Origin: Pantoea sp. 1.19 | GTDB taxonomy: Bacteria; Pseudomonadota; Gammaproteobacteria; Enterobacterales; Enterobacteriaceae | Reading direction: 5' to 3' | Assembly: GCF_001922585.1 (NCBI RefSeq) | Contig: NZ_MRBS01000005.1 | Coordinates: forward strand, 62,001-126,000 | Length of the DNA: 64,000 bases | Shown: one piece after another, positions 27,805 to 37,915 of the stretch | Layout: each line of letters begins with the position of its first letter | Numbering within the stretch: the first letter of the stretch is position 1 | Translations under genes and position numbers: made by a program | The notes under the pieces: model-generated | The model's database searches: none | The model's input: the letters and a program-made list of their open reading frames with translations, nothing else | Told to the model about the DNA's origin: nothing

Positions 27805-28447
27805 TTACAACGATGAACGTTTTCGGGAGGACAACCGGGTGAAGTGAGGTACGTGAAGCCGGTGTATCAATCCTCGCTGCAATCGCTGCCGCGGAGCATG
27901 GCCCCTGTGCAGTACCTGCCGACTTTCCGAACGCCGTAGTAGCAAATGGTTGACGAAAGTCATGGGATTGTTCGGTAAATTATCCAGTCTTACTGATGGA
28001 AAAAACTCATTATTCTTATTTTTCCTGCATGTATTAAGTAAAATGTTAAAGATTTATCCCACCCTATTTATACACTTTATGGACTGTCATTTCCTGCCTG
28101 CTTCCGATGGTGCTGGCGAATCATCTGATAGATTTTTTTTTGTTCGGGTGGCAGACTTGTGCTGGCTGTCAATAATGTCTGATCATATTAAGTGTTGGCC
28201 GTATGTTAGCTGATAATTGACCCTTTTACCTCCAGTGATCATTTAATTCCTGCCTAGAGCAGGGGGTATTTCCTTTTTACCGTTTTAAATGAAAAATGCA
28301 TGCGTGCTGTTTTGATAAGCAACAGCATCTGGCGCCTTTGGAGGATGGCGATCGTTTCAACAGTCTACATACGGCGTTAGCTGAGCGCTCTGAAGGATGA
28401 CAAATCCATTTTGCGAACGCGTCATTTACTCTTTTAAGGAGAAATAT
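27805..28447. other. gene-free region before the protease autotransporter
   Basis: The first 150 bases are mixed in composition and resemble neither repeat copy. From about 27950 to 28440 the DNA is AT-rich. A frame of 84 codons from the ATG at 27960 lacks a Shine-Dalgarno and has no recognisable protein content, so I do not call it. The stretch probably carries the promoter and leader of the following gene, whose Shine-Dalgarno AAGGAG is at 28436-28441. Confidence 0.5.
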
Positions 28448-31400
28448 ATGAATAATGCGTCGTTGAATAAAGCTCGGGCGTTCAGCACTGCCCGATGGGC
28501 TATGGCGTTGAGTGCGGCAATGATGACAGCTCTGATTGCCAGGGCCGAACCGCCGACGGGGCAAGGTCATTCTGGCGATGCCGCCAGCTGGCGCGGAAAT
28601 GAGTTTGATAAAAACTGGGGACTATCAGCCATACATGCAGATAGCGCTTACGCTGCAGGTTATACCGGGCGGGGACAGATTATTGGTATTTTGGATTATC
28701 CCGTTGCGCCACACCCAGAGTTTGCCGGGCCCAATAAGCTGCATCAGCTTATCACTCAAGGTTACAGAGCGATCGGCGATAAGTACCGGCCGAATATTAA
28801 TGCGGGCGATCCATTCTATTTTGATGGTACGCTGCATTTTTACGATAATAATGGTTTGCTGGGGGATCATGGTGTCCATGTTGCGGGTATTGCGGCGGCT
28901 AATCGTGATGGTGTGGGAACGCACGGTGTGGCTTTTGACGCTCAAATCATGAGTGCCGACAATGATAATGACGGTCCCGGTCACGGAGAGTTTTTGGCGT
29001 TGGATGGTGCCGTTACCCAGGCCGCATGGCAGGCGTTGGTTAACAGTGGCACGCGCATAATAAACAATAGCTGGGGCATCAGTATTGCCGATGAGCTTTC
29101 GCGTAATGGTTCAAAGTGGAATCTGCCGCATTTTACGCTGAAAGAGGCGCAACAGCAGTATGATCAGATTAAACCCCTGTTGGGCTCGCTGGATGGTGCG
29201 GGCTTTCAGGGGGCGCTGGACGCTGCCCGACAGGGTATCCTGATGATCTTCGCGGCGGGTAATGACGCCAATTTTAATCATCCCGACGCAATGTCAGGTT
29301 TGGCTTATTTTACCCCCGATGTGGTACCACGCTGGCTGACCGTAGCCAACGTACGGCGATTGGTTAATCGCGAAGCGTCAAAAAGTTACGCAATCAGTCT
29401 CGGTTCATCCCGCTGTGGATATGCAGCCAGCTTTTGCGTCTCGGCGCCGGGAACGGGTATTTACAACGCGACAGTGATAGGGACAGAACCCAAGCAGCTT
29501 CAGACAGGATATGTTTTAAAATCAGGAACATCCATGGCAGCCCCGCACGTAGCCGGTGCGGCTGCGCTACTGATGCAGCGCTTTCCCTACCTGGATGTGG
29601 CACACATTGCGGATATTCTGAAAACCACTGCCGTCGACCTCGGCGATCCCGGTATCGATCCACTCTATGGTTGGGGAATGATCGATCTTGATAAAGCGAT
29701 GCGCGGTCCAGGCATGTTTATTACCGAGGACGATATTCCCGCCGCGCTTCGCGTCCCCGATCCCAGCCAAACTGCTTATGGCTCCGGCCAGTTTATCGCC
29801 GATATTCCCGGCGCCGGAGCTGTATTGGACGCGGGTACTCGCTACGCCCGGCGCTGCGACGATATTCACTGTCAACAGGAGGTGTATAGCAATGATATCG
29901 GTGGCCACGGCGGCCTGAGTAAACGCGGCGCCGGTACCCTGCTTCTGACCGGAAACAACACCTGGCGCGGCATCACCCAGGTGCTCGACGGGCTGCTGGT
30001 TGTCGACGGCAGCGTGGCTTCGGCGGTGACCGTGAAGCGGCGCGGTATTGTTGGCGGCAGCGGGCGCGTGGGGTCGCTGGACGCCGCCGCCGGGGGGACG
30101 GTGGCTCCTGGCCATTCCGTGGGTACCCTGAGGGTCAACGGTGACGTGAATTTTCAACCCGGATCGCGATTGGCCGTGGAGGTGGCGGCGGACGGCCGCA
30201 GCGATCGGCTTGAGAGTGACGGTGCGGCGAATCTCGACGGTGGCGAGGTCGCGGTGCTGGCGGAGAGCGGTGGCAATTTGCTGTCGCAGCGTGAAGTATA
30301 CAGCCTGCGCGGTGAGCGCTATACCCTGCTGCGCGCGCGCCGGGGCATCAGCGGGCAGTTTGAGCGGGTTACGCCAAACTACTTGTTCCTCGGCGCCGCG
30401 CTGGGCTATCAGCCGGAGACGGTGACGCTGCGGATAGGACGTAACGACACCGCGTTTGTCAGTGTGGCACAAACGCCTAACCAGCAGGCGGTGGCGCAGG
30501 CGGCGGACGGACTGCCCGCGGGACACCCGGTCTACGAAAGCCTGCTGCTCAGCGAGTCAGCGCAGGCCGCGCAGCAGGCGTTCAGCCAGCTGTCCGGCCA
30601 GCTCCACGCGGACATGGCCTCGGCGCTGCTGAACGACGGACGCCACCTGCGCGACGCGCTGAATGGCCGCCTGCGTCAGGTGGCGGGCCTGGTAGATTCA
30701 CCGGAGCGGCGCAGCGATGAGGGCGGGGCCTGGGGACAGCTGCTGGGAACGTGGGGACACGGTGATGGCGCGGACGGAGAAGAAGGATACCGCAGCTCGA
30801 CGCGCGGCGTGGTACTCGGCTGGGACGCAGCGCTGAAGAGTGGGGCATGGCTGGGCGTCAGCACCGGCTTTACGCGGACCGGTCTGCACGGCCTCGCGGG
30901 GGCGCAGGCGGACAGCCATAACGTGCAGCTCGCAGCGTACGGCGGCGTACGGTCAGGGGCGCTGGGGCTGCGCGCCGGCGTCAGCCATGCGTGGCACCGG
31001 ATAGAGACGTCGCGGACGGTAAGCTACGGTGCGCAGCGCGACCGTGAGACGTCGAAATATAACGCGGGAAGCACGCAGGCGTTTGCGGAGGCGGGCTACG
31101 CGCTGGAGGACGAGTGGGCGACGCTTGAGCCGTTTATCAACCTGTCGGCGGCAACACTGGCGCTGGGCGGCATGAAGGAGGCGGGCGGCGCGGCGGCGCT
31201 GGGCGCGGATCGGCAGCATCTGAGCGCGGCGGCCTCGACGCTGGGGGTGCGGGCAGACCGCCGCTGGTTGCTGGGGCGTCATAGCACGTTGGGCTCCCGG
31301 CTGGAGCTGGGATGGCAGCGCTCGCTGGGCGCGCGGGAGCGTGAGGTCGGGCTGTATTTCACTGACGTCCGGCAGGCGTTTGCGGTGGGCAGCGCGCGCG

Positions 31401-31543
31401 CGTCGCGCGACGGGCTGGTGGTCAAGGCGGATGTAGCGCTGAACGTGGACGCACGAACGACGCTGTCGCTCGGCTACGGCGGACTGCTATCGGCCAGTCA
31501 CCGGGACAATAGCGTGTACGCCGGATTTAACTGGGCGTTCTGA
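28448..31543 (+). CDS. subtilisin-type autotransporter serine protease
   Basis: A 1031-residue secreted protease. A signal peptide of about 33 residues (ending LIARA before EPPTG) is followed by a peptidase S8 domain to about residue 430. Its catalytic triad is visible: Asp83 (GILDYPVAP), His141 (GDHGVHVAGIAAA) and Ser362 (SGTSMAAPHVAGAAALL). A PATR-type beta repeat follows (RGAGTLLLTGNNTW, then GTVAPGHSVGTL). The rest, from roughly residue 740, is the autotransporter barrel ending SVYAGFNWAF. This matches the plan and size of Serratia extracellular serine proteases (about 1045 residues). It probably cleaves proteins at the cell surface or in the medium. The start is supported by AAGGAG six bases upstream. 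The first quarter of the gene is less GC-rich than the very GC-rich rest. Confidence 0.92.
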   Translation: MNNASLNKARAFSTARWAMALSAAMMTALIARAEPPTGQGHSGDAASWRGNEFDKNWGLSAIHADSAYAAGYTGRGQIIGILDYPVAPHPEFAGPNKLHQLITQGYRAIGDKYRPNINAGDPFYFDGTLHFYDNNGLLGDHGVHVAGIAAANRDGVGTHGVAFDAQIMSADNDNDGPGHGEFLALDGAVTQAAWQALVNSGTRIINNSWGISIADELSRNGSKWNLPHFTLKEAQQQYDQIKPLLGSLDGAGFQGALDAARQGILMIFAAGNDANFNHPDAMSGLAYFTPDVVPRWLTVANVRRLVNREASKSYAISLGSSRCGYAASFCVSAPGTGIYNATVIGTEPKQLQTGYVLKSGTSMAAPHVAGAAALLMQRFPYLDVAHIADILKTTAVDLGDPGIDPLYGWGMIDLDKAMRGPGMFITEDDIPAALRVPDPSQTAYGSGQFIADIPGAGAVLDAGTRYARRCDDIHCQQEVYSNDIGGHGGLSKRGAGTLLLTGNNTWRGITQVLDGLLVVDGSVASAVTVKRRGIVGGSGRVGSLDAAAGGTVAPGHSVGTLRVNGDVNFQPGSRLAVEVAADGRSDRLESDGAANLDGGEVAVLAESGGNLLSQREVYSLRGERYTLLRARRGISGQFERVTPNYLFLGAALGYQPETVTLRIGRNDTAFVSVAQTPNQQAVAQAADGLPAGHPVYESLLLSESAQAAQQAFSQLSGQLHADMASALLNDGRHLRDALNGRLRQVAGLVDSPERRSDEGGAWGQLLGTWGHGDGADGEEGYRSSTRGVVLGWDAALKSGAWLGVSTGFTRTGLHGLAGAQADSHNVQLAAYGGVRSGALGLRAGVSHAWHRIETSRTVSYGAQRDRETSKYNAGSTQAFAEAGYALEDEWATLEPFINLSAATLALGGMKEAGGAAALGADRQHLSAAASTLGVRADRRWLLGRHSTLGSRLELGWQRSLGAREREVGLYFTDVRQAFAVGSARASRDGLVVKADVALNVDARTTLSLGYGGLLSASHRDNSVYAGFNWAF

Positions 31544-32152
31544 GAAGCTGGCATCGGAGGCGGCGAACACGCGGCGGCCTCCGCTGCACAGCCGGCAAGC
31601 CTGTGCGGGAGACGCGGCGGGTCGGCTTAATTCGCGCAACGTTTTCTTATGATGGCGCACTCTTTTTTGCACGTTACTTATGCGTTTTTATCAGAATATT
31701 TTGCTAAATGAGCACGATATAACGAAATATATTGTTCGAAGCTTCACCGTTCACAACAAAATAGCAAAAGTTTTTTGTCGGAGAAAATGGTCATACTGGC
31801 GTCATAAACCAGGCACTTACGCTGGGCTGTACGTATGAAGCAGTGTTAAACACTGTTTAAACCCGCTTCGGGTTTTTTTAAAATTTGCTTGCGGTTTCTC
31901 ACACTCTGCGCAAATACCTGCGCGCCATATTGACGTTCCCCGTGTCTGTTGACAAATTGATGCCTGAGTGTGCGGGATGAAGTGGTTTTATCTGAAAAAT
32001 TCCACGGTCTCAGACGAAAGCAACTGTCTTCTTCCCGCCACGCGCCTTCGGGCAATCGCGCACAGAGGCCACCCATAATAAACCGGCCCGCGCACTCCGC
32101 CTGCCACCGCAGCGGATATACGCACAACAACACATCACGATGGAGTAACCGC
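31544..32152 (+). other. intergenic region with dppA leader and possible small RNA
   Basis: This 609-bp gap has three parts. From 31544 to about 31640 is GC-rich tail sequence with a GGAGGC/GCCTCC repeat, perhaps a weak terminator of the protease gene. From about 31670 to 31880 is AT-rich DNA ending in two stacked hairpins, the second a good terminator, which could be the end of a small RNA. From 31881 to 32152 is the long dppA promoter and leader. A TTGACA at 31949-31954 could be a -35 box but lacks a convincing -10. A long untranslated dppA leader is also known in E. coli, where it is a target of the small RNA GcvB; no GcvB pairing site was verified here. Confidence 0.5.
31841..31879 (+). 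terminator. stacked hairpins with Rho-independent terminator upstream of dppA
   Basis: Palindrome CAGTGTT-A-AACACTG at 31841-31855 is followed directly by AAACCCG-CTT-CGGGTTT (31859-31875) and more T (31876-31879). The T-run is on the plus-strand side, so it ends a plus-strand transcript beginning upstream. That is either the protease mRNA, whose stop is about 300 bp away, or a separate small RNA. Confidence 0.75.
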
Positions 32153-33763
32153 ATGACAACTTCCCTGGCCAAATCCGGGATGCTGAAGGTTGGCCTGAGC
32201 GCGATCGCGCTGCTGATCGCCACCAGCGTACAGGCAAAAACCCTGGTTTACTGCTCTGAAGGATCTCCGGAAGGATTTAATCCTCAATTATTTACCTCGG
32301 GCACCACATACGACGCCAGCTCGCGCCAGCTGTATAACCGCCTGGTGGAATTTACCGTTGGCACCACCGAACTGCACCCTGCGCTGGCCGAAAAATGGGA
32401 CATTAGCGACGACGGTAAGGTCTACACCTTCCATCTGCGCAACGATGTGAAGTGGCACAGCACCAAAGACTTCAAGCCGACCCGCAACTTTAACGCCGAC
32501 GATGTGGTCTTCACCTTCGAACGTCAGCTGGATAAAAATAACAAGTACCACAATGTTTCTGGCGGCACGTACGAGTATTTCGAAGGCATGGATATGCCGA
32601 ACCTGATCAGCAAAGTAGAAAAAGTGGACGATCACACCGTGCGCTTTACGCTGACGCGCCCGGAAGCACCCTTCCTGGCCGATTTGGGGATGGATTTCGC
32701 CTCGATTCTGTCGAAGGAGTATGCGGATAATATGCTGAAGGCCGGTACGCCGGAGAAAGTGGATCTGAATCCGGTCGGTACCGGACCTTTCCAGCTGCTG
32801 CAGTATCAAAAAGATTCCCGTATCCTGTACAAGGCCAATCCTGACTACTGGGGTGAGAAGCCGAAGATCGATCGTCTGGTCTTCTCTATCACGCCGGATG
32901 CTTCAGTGCGCTATGCCAAGCTGCAAAAGGGGGAGTGTCAGGTGATGCCCTACCCGAATCCGGCTGACATCGCGCGCATGAAGCAGGATAAAAATATCAA
33001 CCTGTACGAGCAGGCCGGCCTGAACGTCGGTTATCTCTCCTATAACGTGGAGAAGAAACCGCTGGATAATCTGAAAGTCCGCCAGGCGCTGACCTATGCG
33101 GTCAACAAGCAGGCGATCATTGATGCGGTGTATCAGGGCGCCGGTCAGCCGGCGAAAAATCTGATCCCACCGACCATGTGGGGCTACAACGACGCGGTGA
33201 AGGACTACACCTACGACCCGGAGAAAGCCAAAGCGCTGCTGAAAGAAGCGGGCATGGCGGACGGCTTCAGCATCGACCTCTGGGCGATGCCGGTGCAGCG
33301 TCCATACAACCCGAACGCACGCCGCATGGCGGAAATGATTCAGTCTGACTGGGCGAAGATTGGCGTAAAAGCCAAAATCGTTACCTATGAGTGGGGCGAG
33401 TACCTGAAGCGTGCCAAAGCCGGTGAGCATCAGACGGTGATGATGGGCTGGACCGGTGACAACGGTGACCCGGACAACTTCCTCGCCACCCTGTTCAGCT
33501 GCGCGGCGGCCAAAGATGGCTCGAACTATTCACGCTGGTGCGATAAGGCGTTTGAAGATCAGATCCAGCCTGCCCGCGCTACCGCCGACCAGGCGAAGCG
33601 CATTGAGTACTACAAGCAGGCCCAGATGGTGATGCACGATCAGGTGCCGGCGCTGATGATCGCCCACTCAACGGTGTATGAGCCGGTGAGCAAGAAGGTG
33701 AAAAACTATAAAGTGGATCCGTTGGGCGGTCACTACTTCGCGCAGGTTGATATCGACGAGTAA
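32153..33763 (+). CDS. dppA: dipeptide-binding periplasmic protein DppA
   Basis: A 536-residue solute-binding protein that captures dipeptides in the periplasm for the Dpp ABC importer; E. coli DppA (535) also serves heme uptake and taxis. The signal peptide is about 28 residues, ending SVQA before KTLVYC. The SBP family 5 fold has the usual opening CSEGSPEGFNPQLFTSG and later LNPVGTGPFQLLQYQKDSR. Two mature-region cysteines pairs, as in the E. coli protein (GECQVMPYPN and FSCAAAKDG), are visible. The start at 32153 follows TGGAGTAACC. It is the first gene of dppABCDF, separated from dppB by a hairpin that should let dppA be expressed in excess. Confidence 0.97.
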   Translation: MTTSLAKSGMLKVGLSAIALLIATSVQAKTLVYCSEGSPEGFNPQLFTSGTTYDASSRQLYNRLVEFTVGTTELHPALAEKWDISDDGKVYTFHLRNDVKWHSTKDFKPTRNFNADDVVFTFERQLDKNNKYHNVSGGTYEYFEGMDMPNLISKVEKVDDHTVRFTLTRPEAPFLADLGMDFASILSKEYADNMLKAGTPEKVDLNPVGTGPFQLLQYQKDSRILYKANPDYWGEKPKIDRLVFSITPDASVRYAKLQKGECQVMPYPNPADIARMKQDKNINLYEQAGLNVGYLSYNVEKKPLDNLKVRQALTYAVNKQAIIDAVYQGAGQPAKNLIPPTMWGYNDAVKDYTYDPEKAKALLKEAGMADGFSIDLWAMPVQRPYNPNARRMAEMIQSDWAKIGVKAKIVTYEWGEYLKRAKAGEHQTVMMGWTGDNGDPDNFLATLFSCAAAKDGSNYSRWCDKAFEDQIQPARATADQAKRIEYYKQAQMVMHDQVPALMIAHSTVYEPVSKKVKNYKVDPLGGHYFAQVDIDE

Positions 33764-33774
33764 CAACCCACGCT

Positions 33775-33803
33775 ATCCGGGGCAGGTCTCTGTCCCGGAT
33801 TTT
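33775..33803 (+). terminator. intercistronic hairpin dppA-dppB
   Basis: An 11-bp stem, ATCCGGG / CCCGGAT outside and GCAG / CTGT inside, with a 4-nt loop and then TTTCCC, 11 nt after the dppA stop. It probably attenuates read-through or protects dppA mRNA, giving more binding protein than permease. Confidence 0.7.
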
Positions 33804-33924
33804 CCCTGTTTTACTGGATGCAAAAAAGCGCAGTAACCTGTGCTGTCGTCGGGCTGGCCCGACAATCAGTGAGCAATAATAAATCCTGCGGTTACGGCGG
33901 CAGGATAATGAGAGAGTCCGGAAT

Positions 33925-34944
33925 ATGCTGCAGTTCATACTCCGACGTCTGGGACTTGTGATCCCGACGTTTATCGGTATTACCCTTTTAACCTTCGCGT
34001 TTGTACATATGATCCCGGGTGACCCGGTGCTGATTATGGCCGGGGAACGCGGTATTTCACCCGAGCGTCACGCGCAGCTAATGGCGGCGATGGGCCTCGA
34101 CCAGCCGCTGTGGAAACAGTATCTGACCTACATCAACGGCGTCCTGCATGGCGATCTCGGCATGTCGCTGAAAAGCCGCACGCCGGTGTGGGACGAATTC
34201 GTTCCGCGCTTTAAAGCCACGCTGGAGCTGGGCATCTGCGCGATGCTGTTTGCCGTCGCGGTCGGGATCCCGGTGGGGGTGCTGGCGGCGGTAAAGCGCG
34301 GCTCCGTCTTTGACCATACTGCTGTTGGTATCTCCCTGACCGGCTACTCTATGCCGATTTTCTGGTGGGGTATCATGCTGATCATGCTGGTATCGGTCCA
34401 CTGGAACCTGACGCCCGTCTCCGGCAGGCTGGGCGACGCGGTGTTCCTTGACGATAGTAAGCCGCTGACCGGATTCGTACTGATCGATACCCTGATCTGG
34501 GGCGAACCCGGCGACTTCAAAGATGCGGTGATGCATATGATCCTGCCGGCGATTGTGCTCGGCACCATTCCGCTGGCGGTGATTGTCCGCATGACCCGCT
34601 CCTCAATGCTGGAAGTGCTGGGCGAGGATTATATTCGCACCGCGCGCGCCAAAGGCCTGAGCCGGATGCGGGTGATCGTGGTCCATGCGCTGCGCAATGC
34701 CATGCTGCCGGTGGTTACCGTTATCGGCTTACAGGTGGGAACCCTGCTGGCCGGTGCCATTCTGACCGAAACCATTTTCTCGTGGCCTGGCGTCGGTCGC
34801 TGGCTGATCGAAGCGCTGCAGCGGCGAGACTATCCGGTGGTGCAGGGTGGGGTGCTGATGGTTGCCATCCTGATTATTCTGGTTAACCTGCTGGTTGACC
34901 TGCTGTACGGCGTGGTTAACCCGCGCATTCGTCACAAGAAATAA
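33925..34944 (+). CDS. dppB: dipeptide ABC transporter permease DppB
   Basis: A 339-residue inner-membrane permease, the same length as E. coli DppB. It starts MLQFILRRLGLVIPTF with the first helix and contains the permease coupling motif near EDYIRTARAKGLSRMRVIV (the EAA loop that contacts the ATPases). The helices and the long loop around residues 165-190 are as in the peptide/nickel permease family. It pairs with DppC, 9 nt downstream, to form the membrane channel. Confidence 0.96.
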   Translation: MLQFILRRLGLVIPTFIGITLLTFAFVHMIPGDPVLIMAGERGISPERHAQLMAAMGLDQPLWKQYLTYINGVLHGDLGMSLKSRTPVWDEFVPRFKATLELGICAMLFAVAVGIPVGVLAAVKRGSVFDHTAVGISLTGYSMPIFWWGIMLIMLVSVHWNLTPVSGRLGDAVFLDDSKPLTGFVLIDTLIWGEPGDFKDAVMHMILPAIVLGTIPLAVIVRMTRSSMLEVLGEDYIRTARAKGLSRMRVIVVHALRNAMLPVVTVIGLQVGTLLAGAILTETIFSWPGVGRWLIEALQRRDYPVVQGGVLMVAILIILVNLLVDLLYGVVNPRIRHKK

Positions 34945-34953
34945 GGGGCCAGC

Positions 34954-35856
34954 ATGTCACAGCTCAACTCTGGCAGCACCGTTGCTGCACCGAAGCCGAT
35001 GACCCCGTTACAGGAGTTCTGGCACTATTTCAAACGTAACAAAGGCGCGGTAATTGGCCTCATCTACGTCGTGGCGATGATTCTGATCGCCGTTTTCGCC
35101 AACGTGCTGGCGCCGCACCTGCCGGCCGAACAGTTCCGCGACGCGCTGCTGCGGCCACCGGTCTGGCAGGAAGGCGGCAGCTGGCAATTTATCCTCGGCA
35201 CCGATGATGTGGGACGCGACGTGCTGTCGCGTTTGATGTACGGCGCACGGCTGTCGCTGTTGGTCGGCTGCCTGGTGGTGGTACTGTCGCTGGTTCTCGG
35301 GGTCATCTTCGGCCTGCTGGCCGGCTACCTCGGTGGCGCGGTGGATGCCACCATTATGCGTCTGGTCGATATCATGCTGGCGCTGCCGAGCCTGCTGCTG
35401 GCACTGGTGCTGGTGGCCATTTTTGGCCCGTCGATTGTGAATGCCTCGCTGGCGCTGACCTTCGTGGCGCTGCCGCACTATATCCGCCTGACCCGCGCGG
35501 CGGTACTGGTGGAAGTCAATCGCGACTACGTTACCGCCTCCAGCGTGGCGGGTGCGGGTACCCTGCGCCAGATGTTCGTCAATATTCTGCCTAACTGTCT
35601 TGCACCGCTCATTGTGCAGGCGTCGCTGGGCTTCTCCAACGCGATCCTCGATATGGCCGCGCTGGGCTTTCTCGGAATGGGGGCGCAGCCGCCGACGCCG
35701 GAGTGGGGCACCATGCTCTCCGACGTCCTGCAGTATGCGCAAAGTGCCTGGTGGGTGGTTACCTTCCCCGGTGTGATAATCCTGCTCACCGTGCTGGCCT
35801 TTAACCTGATGGGCGACGGCTTACGCGACGCGCTCGATCCGAAACTGAAGCAGTAA
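34954..35856 (+). CDS. dppC: dipeptide ABC transporter permease DppC
   Basis: A 300-residue permease partner of DppB, typical length for the family. The N-terminal [19 protein letters not shown] leads to the first helix. The EAA-type coupling loop is at [19 protein letters not shown]. Motifs [20 protein letters not shown] and [15 protein letters not shown] are the family's most conserved blocks. It is 11 nt before dppD and part of the same transcript. Confidence 0.96.
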   Translation: MSQLNSGSTVAAPKPMTPLQEFWHYFKRNKGAVIGLIYVVAMILIAVFANVLAPHLPAEQFRDALLRPPVWQEGGSWQFILGTDDVGRDVLSRLMYGARLSLLVGCLVVVLSLVLGVIFGLLAGYLGGAVDATIMRLVDIMLALPSLLLALVLVAIFGPSIVNASLALTFVALPHYIRLTRAAVLVEVNRDYVTASSVAGAGTLRQMFVNILPNCLAPLIVQASLGFSNAILDMAALGFLGMGAQPPTPEWGTMLSDVLQYAQSAWWVVTFPGVIILLTVLAFNLMGDGLRDALDPKLKQ

Positions 35857-35867
35857 GAGGCACCGAC

Positions 35868-36854
35868 ATGGCATTATTGAATGTAGATAAATTATCGGTG
35901 CATTTCGGCGACGAAAGCGCACCGTTTCGCGCCGTAGACCGCATTAGCTATCAGGTTAATCAGGGCAAAGTGGTCGGTATTGTTGGCGAGTCCGGCTCCG
36001 GTAAATCGGTCAGCTCACTGGCCATCATGGGCCTGATTGACTATCCCGGCCGCGTCAGCGCCGATAAGCTGGCGTTCAACGGCCGCGACCTGCAAACCCT
36101 GTCGGATAAAGAAAAGCGGCAGTTGGTGGGGTCGGAAGTGGCGATGATCTTCCAGGACCCGATGACCAGCCTGAATCCTTGTTACACCGTGGGTTACCAA
36201 ATTATGGAGGCGCTGAAGGTGCATCAGGGCGGAAACCGCCGCACCCGTCGCCAGCGCGCCATTGACCTGCTGACCCAGGTGGGCATTCCCGATCCGACCT
36301 CGCGACTCGATGTCTACCCGCATCAGCTGTCCGGTGGCATGAGCCAGCGCGTGATGATCGCGATGGCGATTGCCTGCCGGCCAAAACTGCTGATTGCCGA
36401 TGAGCCGACTACCGCGTTAGACGTGACCATTCAGGCGCAGATCATCGAGCTGCTGCTGGAGCTACAGCGTCAGGAGAATATGGCGCTGATTTTGATCACC
36501 CACGACCTGGCGCTGGTGGCGGAAGCCGCCGAAGACATTATCGTGATGTATGCCGGTCAGGTAGTGGAGGTGGCAAAGGCCACCGATTTGTTCCGCGCAC
36601 CGCGTCACCCCTACACGCAGGCGCTGCTGCGCGCGCTGCCGGAGTTTGCCAGCGACAAGGCGCGACTGGCGTCGCTGCCGGGCGTGGTGCCGGGTAAATA
36701 TGACCGTCCGAACGGCTGTTTGCTGAACCCGCGCTGCCCGTATGCCACCGATCGTTGCCGTACTGAAGAACCTGCGCTGCGTGCTGTTGACGGGCGTCAG
36801 TCCAAATGCCACTTCCCACTGGATGATGCCGGGAGACCTGTTTATGAATCGTAA
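35868..36854 (+). CDS. dppD: dipeptide ABC transporter ATPase DppD
   Basis: A 328-residue ATPase of the Dpp importer. Walker A is GESGSGKS, the signature is LSGGMSQR, Walker B is [12 protein letters not shown], and the H-loop is ITHDLALV. The C-terminal oligopeptide-transporter extension has cysteines in [16 protein letters not shown], which in relatives bind an iron-sulfur cluster. Its last 11 bases overlap the start of dppF, implying translational coupling. Confidence 0.97.
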   Translation: MALLNVDKLSVHFGDESAPFRAVDRISYQVNQGKVVGIVGESGSGKSVSSLAIMGLIDYPGRVSADKLAFNGRDLQTLSDKEKRQLVGSEVAMIFQDPMTSLNPCYTVGYQIMEALKVHQGGNRRTRRQRAIDLLTQVGIPDPTSRLDVYPHQLSGGMSQRVMIAMAIACRPKLLIADEPTTALDVTIQAQIIELLLELQRQENMALILITHDLALVAEAAEDIIVMYAGQVVEVAKATDLFRAPRHPYTQALLRALPEFASDKARLASLPGVVPGKYDRPNGCLLNPRCPYATDRCRTEEPALRAVDGRQSKCHFPLDDAGRPVYES

Positions 36855-37848
36855 TGCTGAAAATGGTCAGCCGTGGCTGCTACAGGCGGTGGATCTGAAA
36901 AAACACTATCCGGTGAAGAAAGGGCTCTTTTCGCCTGAGCGGTTGGTAAAAGCGCTGGATGGCGTCTCGTTCAACCTCGAGCGCGGCAAAACGCTGGCGG
37001 TGGTCGGCGAGTCAGGCTGCGGCAAATCAACGCTCGGTCGCCTGCTGACCATGATTGAAACGCCGACGGCCGGGGAGCTGTACTGGCAGGGAACGGATCT
37101 GCTTAAGCCCGATCCGCAGTCGCAAAAGCTGCGCCGGCAGAAGATCCAGATCGTTTTTCAGAATCCTTACGGATCGCTCAACCCGCGTAAAAAAGTCGGC
37201 CAGATCCTCGAAGAGCCGCTGTTGATCAATACCGATCTGAGCAAGGCCGCACGGCGGGAAAAAGCGCTGGAGATGATGGCCAAAGTGGGCCTGAAGACCG
37301 AGCACTATGACCGCTATCCGCATATGTTCTCCGGCGGACAGCGGCAGCGTATCGCCATAGCCCGCGGACTGATGCTGGATCCCGACGTGCTGATCGCCGA
37401 TGAACCGGTATCGGCGCTGGACGTGTCGGTGCGGGCGCAGGTGCTGAATCTGATGATGGACCTGCAGCAGGAGCTCGGCCTCTCATACGTCTTTATCTCG
37501 CACGATCTCTCGGTGGTGGAGCATATCGCCGATGAGGTGATGGTGATGTACCTTGGCCGCTGCGTCGAGCGCGGCAGTAAAGAGGCGATTTTCAGCCACC
37601 CGCGACATCCGTACACCCAGGCGCTGCTGTCGGCCACGCCGCGCCTCAATCCGGACGATCGCCGCGAGCGTATCAAGCTGACCGGCGAGCTGCCCAGTCC
37701 GCTGAATCCGCCCCCGGGTTGCGCGTTTAATGCGCGCTGCAGCCGCCGCTTTGGTCCCTGCACCCAGCTGCAGCCACAGCTGAAGCAGTATGGCGCTCAG
37801 CAGATCGCCTGCTTTGCGGTCGACGAAGAGGAAAAACAGCCGGCGTAA
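36844..37848 (+). CDS. dppF: dipeptide ABC transporter ATPase DppF
   Basis: A 334-residue second ATPase of the importer, the same length as E. coli DppF. Walker A is GESGCGKS, the signature is FSGGQRQR, and Walker B is [12 protein letters not shown]. The C-terminal extension has the cysteine pattern [16 protein letters not shown]. The start at 36844 overlaps dppD and is preceded by GGGAG; the open frame reaches back to 36742 but the extra residues are dppD out of frame. A strong hairpin follows and is shared with bcsG from the other strand. Confidence 0.96.
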   Translation: MNRNAENGQPWLLQAVDLKKHYPVKKGLFSPERLVKALDGVSFNLERGKTLAVVGESGCGKSTLGRLLTMIETPTAGELYWQGTDLLKPDPQSQKLRRQKIQIVFQNPYGSLNPRKKVGQILEEPLLINTDLSKAARREKALEMMAKVGLKTEHYDRYPHMFSGGQRQRIAIARGLMLDPDVLIADEPVSALDVSVRAQVLNLMMDLQQELGLSYVFISHDLSVVEHIADEVMVMYLGRCVERGSKEAIFSHPRHPYTQALLSATPRLNPDDRRERIKLTGELPSPLNPPPGCAFNARCSRRFGPCTQLQPQLKQYGAQQIACFAVDEEEKQPA

Positions 37849-37883
37849 AAAGGCGGGAATCCCACCTTTATCGCGCCTGACTG

Positions 37884-37915
37884 AGCGGGCCGGACAGCGT
37901 CCGGCCCGCTGCTTT
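37884..37915. terminator. bidirectional terminator dppF / bcsG
   Basis: Perfect 12-bp stem AGCGGGCCGGAC / GTCCGGCCCGCT (37884-37895 and 37899-37910) with a 3-nt loop, followed by GCTTTA on the plus strand. It lies between two convergent genes. Confidence 0.8.

Noticed and set aside
27960-28213. 84-codon frame MGLFGKLSSLTDG upstream of the protease gene
   Set aside because: No ribosome binding site, no family resemblance, and AT-rich non-coding composition.
31881-32152. riboswitch in the dppA leader
   Set aside because: No conserved aptamer pattern could be traced; a long leader is known for dppA without a riboswitch.
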